Part shown: positions 16,050 to 21,940 of the stretch, one piece after another
Layout of the letters: every line of letters starts with the position of its first letter
How positions within the stretch are numbered: position 1 is the first letter of the stretch
DNA from: Roseomonas aeriglobus
GTDB taxonomy: Bacteria > Pseudomonadota > Alphaproteobacteria > Sphingomonadales > Sphingomonadaceae
Reading direction: 5' to 3'
DNA length: 50,692 bases
NCBI GenBank assembly: GCA_016937575.1
Contig: JAFHKN010000003.1
Coordinates: 1 to 50,692, forward strand
Position numbers and translations under genes: made by a program
The notes under the pieces: model-generated
The model's input: only the letters and a program-made list of their open reading frames with translations
Told to the model about the DNA's origin: nothing
Database searches by the model: none

Positions 16050-16691
16050 GTGCCGGGGCCACTCAGTCGGAGGCAGGCGGTCGGGCTCGGCGCTGTAGTC
16101 GTGGGGGGCTGGGCGGTCGGACAGGTGCTGCGGCGCACCGCCCCGATTGGGCGTGACGTTGGTCCGACCGCCGACCTGATCCTGACAGGCGGCAGTTCGC
16201 CTGAGCACGGTCCTGCCGACGCGACGTTGCGGCTTGCCGTTTTCACCGATTATCGTTGCCCGGCCTGCCGTCACGCCTTCCCCGCGTTGGAAGAGGCCGT
16301 GCGACGCGATGGCAAAATTAGGGTCATCTACAAGGATTGGCCGATCTTCGGTCCACCGTCTGAACGTGCCGCGAGCGTTGCGCTCAGCTGTGCCGAACAG
16401 GGCATCTACCCGGTCGTCCATCGCCAGCTGATGGCCGACAACCGTACGATTGACGACGACATGCTGCGGGACGTCGTAATCGGCGCTGGCGGTGACTGGC
16501 TGAGCGCAACGACGTGGCTTGCTTCGCATGCACAGGCTGTCGCGGCGCGCCTGCGTGCGAACGGCCAAGAGGCCTATTCGATCGGCTTGGCCGGCACCCC
16601 GGGCTTTCTTGCCGGACGCATGCTGGTGATGGGCGCGATCGATCCGGGTGATTTCGAGCGGTTGTTCGCGCGGGCGCGGGCAGAAAGCTAA
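16050..16691 (+). CDS. DsbA-family thiol oxidoreductase, CPAC type
   Basis: 213 aa from the GTG at 16050, which sits at a good distance from GGAGGG; a TTG at 16044 that overlaps the preceding stop is the alternative. The N-terminus LSRRQAVGLGAVVVGG looks like a twin-arginine-type signal or anchor. The catalytic motif is FTDYRCPACRHAF (CPAC), with DWPIFGPPSERAA and cis-Pro at AGTPGFLAG. It is a paralogue of the preceding CPYC protein with a different dipeptide, so its redox potential should differ. It ends 20 bp before the second persulfide dioxygenase. Confidence 0.87.
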   Translation: MPGPLSRRQAVGLGAVVVGGWAVGQVLRRTAPIGRDVGPTADLILTGGSSPEHGPADATLRLAVFTDYRCPACRHAFPALEEAVRRDGKIRVIYKDWPIFGPPSERAASVALSCAEQGIYPVVHRQLMADNRTIDDDMLRDVVIGAGGDWLSATTWLASHAQAVAARLRANGQEAYSIGLAGTPGFLAGRMLVMGAIDPGDFERLFARARAES

Positions 16692-16711
16692 CAGAGCGAG
16701 AGGATGAAAAC

Positions 16712-17602
16712 ATGATCGAGTATAAGCACGATGGTATGACCGTTGCGTCGCTCCATGATGAGCGCACTGGTAGCTTCCAATATGTTGTCGTCGACGACAC
16801 TACGAAGACGGCTGCGATCATCGATCCAGTTCTGGATTTTGACCCGCGCGCTGGTGCGACCGCGACCCGAAACGCGGATCTTATCCTCGACTATGTGCGC
16901 GAAAAGGGGCTAACCGTCGAATGGGTGCTCGACACCCACCCACACGCCGATCATTTTTCAGCCGTTCCGTACCTCACCGGCAAGACCGGTGGCAAAACCG
17001 CGATCGGCAACAAGGTCGTGGAAGTGCAAAAGCTGTGGCGGGACATCTACTGCCTGCCCGATCTCGCCGTCGACGGCAGCCAGTGGGACCGGTTGTTTGC
17101 GGATGGCGAGCGTTTCCGGATCGGCACGCTCGATGCTCATGTCATGCTGTCGCCGGGCCATACGCTTGCCTCGATCACTTATGTCGTCGGTGACGCCGCG
17201 TTCGTTCACGATACGCTGATGGTTCCCGATAGTGGCACAAGCCGAGCGGACTTCCCGGGTGGTGATGCTCATTCGCTGTGGTGCTCGATCCGCGCCATCC
17301 TCGATCTGCCACCCGAAACCGCAACCTATGTTGGGCATGACTATGGCAAGGATGGCAGGGACGTACTTGGTCGCTCGACCGTCGCCGATCAGCGTCGCGA
17401 CAACATCCATGTTCACGATGGCATCGACGAAGCCGAGTTCGTCGCGACCCGCGAGAAACGCGACGCATCGCTCCCACTACCCGACCTGATGCTCGCCGCG
17501 CTTCAGGTGAACATACGTGGCGGCCGGCTGCCGGATGCGGACAAGTGTGGGACGGCGTTTCTCAAGGTGCCTCTGAACCGGTTTGGACCTGGTGCTTCAT
17601 AG
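16712..17602 (+). CDS. Persulfide dioxygenase 2 (metallo-beta-lactamase fold)
   Basis: 296 aa. THPHADH (75-81), LSPGHT, VHDTLM and VGHDYG give the ETHE1-like metal site. It differs clearly from the first dioxygenase (THAHADH, FTGDTL, FLCHDY), so it is a diverged paralogue rather than a recent duplicate. GAGAGGATG-type spacing precedes the ATG. It closes the plus-strand sulfur operon and is followed within 35 bp by the right palindromic box, so it is the last gene of the island. Confidence 0.9.
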   Translation: MIEYKHDGMTVASLHDERTGSFQYVVVDDTTKTAAIIDPVLDFDPRAGATATRNADLILDYVREKGLTVEWVLDTHPHADHFSAVPYLTGKTGGKTAIGNKVVEVQKLWRDIYCLPDLAVDGSQWDRLFADGERFRIGTLDAHVMLSPGHTLASITYVVGDAAFVHDTLMVPDSGTSRADFPGGDAHSLWCSIRAILDLPPETATYVGHDYGKDGRDVLGRSTVADQRRDNIHVHDGIDEAEFVATREKRDASLPLPDLMLAALQVNIRGGRLPDADKCGTAFLKVPLNRFGPGAS

Positions 17603-17635
17603 CTCAGTCCGCGCTAGGGCAGCTGCTGTTTCAAG

Positions 17636-17658
17636 TGTCAGAACCGAACGGTTATGAC
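17636..17658. repeat. 23-bp palindromic box, right bracket of the sulfur island
   Basis: Same orientation and 22 of 23 bases identical to 8608-8630. Read inward toward the island it gives GGTTCTGACACTTGAAAC, which resembles the left transposon end GGTTGTGACACCTGCAAAC. It therefore also qualifies as an outer right end of the transposon. Confidence 0.8.
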
Positions 17659-17852
17659 CCTCGGAGGGAGGGCGGCGGTATTCGACCATGCCGGCTCGGA
17701 AAGCTGCCCGGGCGCTAACCACCGCTTTTTGCCGTCCGTAAGCCAACGGATCAGCATTGCGCGTCGGTCGCACCGAATGTGGTTTCTGTCTCACGGAGCG
17801 TGCGTTCCCCGCATCGATCCGTCTCACGCAATGCGAGCCGAAAACCGCCCTA

Positions 17853-17934
17853 TATTGCAGTTCCGGGCGATCATCATTGCGAGCCGCTACATCTATTGCA
17901 GTTCCGGGCGATCATCATTGCGAGCCGCTACAGC
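17853..17934. repeat. 41-bp perfect-period tandem duplication
   Basis: Two adjacent copies beginning TATTGCAGTTCCGGGCG and ending GAGCCGCTACA(T/G)C, 41 bp apart, with a third start TATT then divergence. The sequence in one frame leads directly into the membrane-protein fragment. This looks like a slippage or recombination scar and is too short and few-copy to be a CRISPR array. Confidence 0.85.
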
Positions 17935-18260
17935 TATTCGGCATCGCGCTGCTGCTCCGGCTGAGGCTCGGCCTATGGGGGGCGCTAGCGCTGGCCGGCC
18001 TGTTCACCGTCGAAGTCGGGCTCACGCTGAACTTCCTCGGCGGCGAGGCCCAAACGATCGCGAGCCTCACATGGCTGTCCTGGGCGTATCTGGCGCTATC
18101 GGCCGCGGTGGTGGCAGCGAACGCGAAGTCACTCGGGGCATCTGTTGGCGGTGGGCCTCTTCACCAGTCACCCCGAAGCCTATCCGTCGCACGCCGCTCC
18201 GGCCGCCGCCGAGCAGTCATGAACGAACAACGTAGCCAAGCACCGCCGCGAGCGCGATAA
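17935..18260 (+). pseudogene. Membrane-protein remnant
   Basis: After the tandem repeat the frame encodes IALLLRLRLGLWGALALAG and two further hydrophobic segments (to about 18150), then an Arg/Ser-rich tail. There is no start codon of its own next to the hydrophobic part; the open frame begins upstream through the repeat. I read it as the internal part of a multi-pass membrane protein whose 5' end was lost. Family not recognised. Confidence 0.35.
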
Positions 18261-18302
18261 GAATGGCGGCAGCATCGAACACGCCAGGCAAAGTGGCGCT
18301 CA
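18216..18302 (-). pseudogene. N-terminal remnant of a cation:proton antiporter
   Basis: A 28-codon frame, MSATLPGVFDAAAILIALAA followed by VLGYVVRS and a stop. The LAxILIALAAxLGY pattern is the first helix of CPA1-type sodium/proton antiporters, which run to 400 or more residues, so this is probably a truncated 5' end. It is too short for certainty. Confidence 0.35.
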
Positions 18303-18321
18303 TCACATAAGATCGCCCTCG

Positions 18322-19593
18322 TTATAGAATGTGCCTTGGACCGGTTGTCGCGGCCCGAACGTCACGAATTATCATGCCGCTATGCGGGAGCGCCGGTAAA
18401 CGGGACCAAGCGATGCCGAGGTCCTGCTCGGGCACATCGTAGGTGATTTCCGTGGACAGAAAGCGGACTGCAATCTTCATCAGCTCGACCGTGACCGGTT
18501 CGCCCGGGCAGCGATGATGGACATGCGCTTCGCCGCCCCCCTGAGGAATGAAGCCGAATGCGCCACCATCATCCTCTTGGAAGCGTTCCGGACGGAATTC
18601 GTCCGGCCCCGACCAGGTGCGCGCATCGCGATCCGTGCCGAACAGGTCGAGCATCGCGCGCCGCCCCTTCGGGAAGTGCATGCCTCGCCACGTGAACCCG
18701 GTGCGCACCCGTGCCGCCACAGCCGGGAAAAAGGGGTAAAAGCGCCGCACCTCTTGAACAAACGCATCCAGGTCGGTGTCATCGCCGGCGCGGAAGCGTG
18801 CCCTCCACTCGGGGTGCAGATGAAGCGCGTGCGCGGCGAACGTGATGAAGACCGCCACCGCGACTGTTGGCCGCAACACGTTCAGGAGTTCGACCGCCGC
18901 GATGCGGAGCGATAAGGGCTGCCCTCCAAGATCGCGGTGCGAGGCTATCGCGCCGAGGGCGGACCCTGGCGGCGTCTCGATGCGAGAGACGCGGGCGTCG
19001 TGGATGAGATTAGACAGCCAGCGCTCGGCGCGGCGGCGGGCCAAGCGCGAGCGCAAATGCCGAGGGCCGATGCTCGCCGCGGCATCAAACATGGCTACGA
19101 GCTGCCGGGTTCGACGGCGCACTTCGGTTTCGGCGAGCGGCACGCCCGCCCAGGCGCACACGGCGCGCGCAAGAGGCTCGTGTAGCGCATCGTATAGCAC
19201 GATCTCGCTCCTGGAGCGCCATCGGGTCGCGGCGACGGCAAGCTCCTCGCCGAATCGAGTGCCGAGCGCCACCACCCGGTCCTGGGTCATCAGCGATACG
19301 AACAACGCCTTGCGGTGGCGGTGTTCCTCGCCATCGAGTCCCTGAACGCCGCCCTTGCCGAGCAGCGTCGCCCGAACCGGCTCGGGCATCGCGCCCTGAC
19401 GCGCGAACCGCGCCTCGTCGTAGAAGAGCTCGGCGGCATCGGAGCCGCTCATGCAGATGGTCGGCCGGAGCAGAAGGCGGGTCCTGAAAGCGTCGGACCC
19501 ATAGCGGCGACACCGTGTCGCGATGTAGCGGTACGGATCGCGCAGCAATCGAGCCGTCGCGTCGAGGGTCGGTTCCTGAGGCATCTTCGTCAT
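18322..19593 (-). CDS. Cytochrome P450, CYP152-type fatty-acid peroxygenase
   Basis: 423 aa from the ATG at 19593 (GGGGAG upstream; the frame opens 30 bases earlier with a GTG). The heme loop is GGGEAHVHHRCPGE (heme-ligand Cys at about 362), preceded by an ExxR-type EVRRFYPF. The I-helix lacks the usual acid-Thr pair and has NVLRPTVA with Arg at about 241, the CYP152 hallmark in which the substrate carboxylate serves as acid catalyst. Such enzymes hydroxylate fatty acids at the alpha or beta carbon with hydrogen peroxide and need no reductase, consistent with no ferredoxin nearby. The position relative to the sulfur island suggests separate cargo. Confidence 0.9.
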   Translation of the reverse strand: MTKMPQEPTLDATARLLRDPYRYIATRCRRYGSDAFRTRLLLRPTICMSGSDAAELFYDEARFARQGAMPEPVRATLLGKGGVQGLDGEEHRHRKALFVSLMTQDRVVALGTRFGEELAVAATRWRSRSEIVLYDALHEPLARAVCAWAGVPLAETEVRRRTRQLVAMFDAAASIGPRHLRSRLARRRAERWLSNLIHDARVSRIETPPGSALGAIASHRDLGGQPLSLRIAAVELLNVLRPTVAVAVFITFAAHALHLHPEWRARFRAGDDTDLDAFVQEVRRFYPFFPAVAARVRTGFTWRGMHFPKGRRAMLDLFGTDRDARTWSGPDEFRPERFQEDDGGAFGFIPQGGGEAHVHHRCPGEPVTVELMKIAVRFLSTEITYDVPEQDLGIAWSRLPALPHSGMIIRDVRAATTGPRHIL

Positions 19594-19914
19594 GCTCGTC
19601 TCCCCCCGCGGTCCGGGCATCACGATGTGCGGTCCATCGGTCGTCGAAAAGTAGTGTCACTGCTCCTGAACCGCGCCGCCACATCCGCCAAGTTGAAAGC
19701 CGGCCACAGGATCGGCTGAAAGCTTGACCGCACCTGAGTAAAGAGGACAGACCAAACGATGGCGCTCGGCGTTGGTCGGTAAGCTTGCCTCATAAGCCGC
19801 ACTCTGATGCCGGCTATGACACTTCGCAATCCGCAGGGAAACTCGATACCCCGCTATCAATTAAACGTTTTTAGTCGGCGTCCTCGCACTGCTGACGTTC
19901 GAGGAGATTATAGG
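19594..19914. other. Intergenic region between P450 and CDF gene
   Basis: 321 bp separating the divergent P450 and CDF genes, so both promoters should lie here. An A/T-rich patch at about 19857-19873 (ATTAAACGTTTTTAG) precedes the CDF gene. Other short frames cross it but have no codon pattern or ribosome-binding site that I trust. No transposase fragment is recognisable. Confidence 0.5.
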
Positions 19915-20523
19915 ATGGCTGCCGCTACCGATCGTCAAGCACCGGACGAACGACGCACGCTCTGGATCGTGCTGCTGCTGAACGTCGCCATTGCAGCGGG
20001 CTTCTTCGCCGCCGGGCTCTTTGCGGACTCCAGCGCCCTGATCGCGAACGGCGTGGACAACCTGTCGGACACGGCCGTGTACGCGCTCAGTCTCATAGCG
20101 CTCAGCCACGGGCAGACCTGGAAGAGGCGCGCCGCGACCGCGTCGGGCGTCATGCTGCTGATTTTCGCCGGCGGCATCCTGATTGACGTCGGCCGCCGCT
20201 ATATCCAGGGCAGCGAACCGATCGGGCCGACGATGATGGTCATGTCGGCGGTTGCCGGCGTCGTGAACTACATCTGCCTGCGGCTGCTTCAGCGGCTGAA
20301 GCAGAAGGACGTGAACCTCCGCGCCGCCACCACCTTCAGCTTCAACGACTTCATCTCGAACGGGGGCATCCTGATCGCCGGCGTGCTGGTGTTTTGGCTT
20401 GGAAGCAACTGGCCCGACCTGCTGGTCGGGCTCGCGACCGCCCTCATCGCGATCAAGGGCGGCATCGAAATCCTGCGCGACGCACGCGCTGAAACCAAGA
20501 ACGACGAGGGCAGGACATCATGA
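19915..20523 (+). CDS. Short cation diffusion facilitator (CDF) transporter
   Basis: 202 aa from the ATG at 19915 (GAGGAG and TAGG upstream; the frame is open to 19807). Five to six membrane helices with the CDF metal-site helices ANGVDNLSDTAVYALSL (TM2) and FSFNDFISNGGILIAGV (TM5). It ends right after TM6 and lacks the usual cytosolic C-terminal domain of about 90 residues, as in the short CDF subgroup. It exports divalent metal ions by proton exchange; the metal is not predictable. The IS6-like end begins three bases after its stop. Confidence 0.85.
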   Translation: MAAATDRQAPDERRTLWIVLLLNVAIAAGFFAAGLFADSSALIANGVDNLSDTAVYALSLIALSHGQTWKRRAATASGVMLLIFAGGILIDVGRRYIQGSEPIGPTMMVMSAVAGVVNYICLRLLQRLKQKDVNLRAATTFSFNDFISNGGILIAGVLVFWLGSNWPDLLVGLATALIAIKGGIEILRDARAETKNDEGRTS

Positions 20524-20525
20524 CC

Positions 20526-20565
20526 GGCTCTGTTGCGTAGATCGGCGCAGGCGCTCGTCGGATAG
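20526..20565. mobile_element. Solo IS6-family-like terminal repeat
   Basis: GGCTCTGTTGC at 20526-20536, continuing GTAGATCGGCGCAGG, resembles IS6100/IS26-type inverted repeats, which start GGCTCTGTTGCAAA or GGCACTGTTGCAAA. No transposase and no partner end are present nearby. This is probably a remnant left by a deletion. The assignment rests on memory of the consensus only. Confidence 0.45.
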
Positions 20566-20680
20566 TTAGATAACGGCACACCCAAGAGCGATGCACCGGG
20601 TTCGCAATCCGTCCGGCTGCAACCGTTCGGTCGGATACCCTGCCGGGCTCCTTCGTTCTGGCCAAGGAAGGAGAATTTGC

Positions 20681-21052
20681 ATGGCTGACAACAACGTGGA
20701 AACCGACGAAACCGATCGTCTGATCGCCTCCAACAAGGTCGAGGGCACCGCCGTCTATGACCGCGAGGGCAACAAGCTCGGCTCGGTTTACAACTTCATG
20801 GTCGATAAGCGATCGGGCAAGGCCGAATATGCCGTCATGTCGTTCGGCGGCTTCCTGGGCATGGGCGACGACTATCACCCGCTGCCTTGGGATCAGCTCA
20901 CCTACGATACCGACAAGGGCGGCTATGTCGTCAATCTTACCAAGGAACAGCTTGAAGGCGGCCCGCGCTACAGCGCCGGCAACGAGCCGGCATTCGATCG
21001 GGCCTACGGCCAACAGGTCTATGGCTATTACGGGTCGAGCTACAATTACTGA
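20681..21052 (+). CDS. PRC-barrel domain protein
   Basis: 123 aa from the ATG at 20681 with AAGGAG upstream. A PRC-barrel core (about 15-75: LIASNKVEGTAVYDREGNKLGSV and beyond) with an acidic N-terminus and a Tyr/Gly-rich tail (YGQQVYGYYGSSYNY). Such single-domain proteins are common stress-associated proteins in sphingomonads and rhizobia; function is unknown. It is monocistronic, with a strong hairpin 3 bp after its stop. Confidence 0.85.
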   Translation: MADNNVETDETDRLIASNKVEGTAVYDREGNKLGSVYNFMVDKRSGKAEYAVMSFGGFLGMGDDYHPLPWDQLTYDTDKGGYVVNLTKEQLEGGPRYSAGNEPAFDRAYGQQVYGYYGSSYNY

Positions 21053-21055
21053 GCT

Positions 21056-21085
21056 GATGGGCGGCGGGTTGGCCCGCCGCCCATC
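21056..21085 (+). terminator. Hairpin terminator after the PRC-barrel gene
   Basis: A 13-bp perfect G/C-rich stem (GATGGGCGGCGGG / CCCGCCGCCCATC) with a TTGG loop, followed by ATTCTCC. It lies between the PRC-barrel stop and the convergent DUF6118-like gene. The weak T tract leaves some doubt about intrinsic termination. Confidence 0.75.
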
Positions 21086-21208
21086 ATTCTCCTGACTGCG
21101 CGAGAGGCGCAATCGTGCCCGCGACCCACGCCCGATTAGACGCCCGCGCCGCTTCGGTGGCTTGCCTGGTCGACGCGACCTCGCCGCGCTGCTGACGTTG
21201 ATAATCAA

Positions 21209-21931
21209 TCAGTCCGTCGCCCTCGGCTCCTCCGGCCTAATCCTGACCGTGCATCGCGCCGGCTCGCCCGCCTTGTTCGCCGCTCGCTGGCAGCGCTCAA
21301 GCGCTTCCTCGTTGCCCCGGCCGATCACCGCGCCCGCCACCATCGCGTTCCAGGTGTCAGGCCCGTTCACCGTCGCCAACCGGCGCGCGCCCTCCCATGC
21401 CGACCCGCCAAGCGTCCGCGCCGCCATGCTTTCCGGCCATCGCCAGCTATCCGGCGTCGCCCGCAAGATCGGCCCCGCGAGCAACGTCCATAGCACGACC
21501 CCGACGAGGACGCCGCCGATTGCCACCAACCCCAACCAACGGTTCTGCTGGTCGCCGGTCCGCCCGGACACGACATAGGCGTGAAGCTGCCGCGTCATGT
21601 CGTCCAGACCCTTCCTCGCGGTCGCCAGCGCGGCCTGATCCTCGCGCCTAGCGGCAGCTCCGGCTGCGACGATGCGTTGCGTCATCTGCTCGGGCGTCAT
21701 CGCCAGCGCCGGCGCTGTTTTCAGGAACTGACCGATGCGCCCGATATTTTCGGCCGCCGTGTTCAAGCCGCGCTGCAACTCGCCCAACGTCTCGGTATAG
21801 TCGGGCACGTCGATCGCGCCGCGCTCGGCCGCCAAGCCCTCCACGGCGCGGCGCAACAACGCCAGCTCGCCGCGCATGGCCTCAAACGCCTCGGCCGCGT
21901 CTGCTCCGCCCTGGTCGTCCTCGTCCGCCAC
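21209..21931 (-). CDS. DUF6118-like membrane-anchored protein next to the relaxase
   Basis: 240 aa. An acidic N-terminus, a long predicted coiled-coil or helical region (about 15-125) and one membrane helix (WLGLVAIGGVLVGVVLWTLL, about 133-152), then a C-terminal part with two cysteines. It resembles the DUF6118 proteins found downstream of Ti-type traA in sphingomonad plasmids; its role is unknown. It lies 9 bp downstream of the relaxase on the same strand, so they are probably one transcript. The topology suggests a cytosolic coiled coil anchored to the inner membrane, possibly linking the relaxosome to the membrane. Confidence 0.7.
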   Translation of the reverse strand: MADEDDQGGADAAEAFEAMRGELALLRRAVEGLAAERGAIDVPDYTETLGELQRGLNTAAENIGRIGQFLKTAPALAMTPEQMTQRIVAAGAAARREDQAALATARKGLDDMTRQLHAYVVSGRTGDQQNRWLGLVAIGGVLVGVVLWTLLAGPILRATPDSWRWPESMAARTLGGSAWEGARRLATVNGPDTWNAMVAGAVIGRGNEEALERCQRAANKAGEPARCTVRIRPEEPRATD

Positions 21932-21940
21932 CTGTCCCCC

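Larger units (their letters stand above)
1..17559. repeat. First copy of the terminal redundancy
   Basis: This block recurs at 33133-50692. Base 1 aligns to 33133; the offset is 33132 at first and settles at 33133 after three single-base differences inside the restriction endonuclease gene (near 782, 1015 and 1150). From there to about 13.58 kb I see no difference between the copies. The pattern fits a circular plasmid of about 33,133 bp assembled past its own start. The far left of this copy carries the errors; the right part is the reliable version of the sulfur genes. Confidence 0.95.
17603..18321. other. Scar region without an intact gene
   Basis: 719 bp between the sulfur island and the P450 gene. 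It holds the right palindromic box, a 41-bp tandem duplication (17853-17934), a fragment of a membrane protein on the plus strand and a fragment resembling the N-terminus of a cation:proton antiporter on the minus strand. The frames through it are open but patchy and change character at the repeat. I see deletion or recombination debris, not a functional gene. Confidence 0.6.

Noticed and set aside
17853..17934. Possible CRISPR fragment
   Set aside because: Only two contiguous 41-bp copies without spacers and no cas genes; it is a simple tandem duplication.
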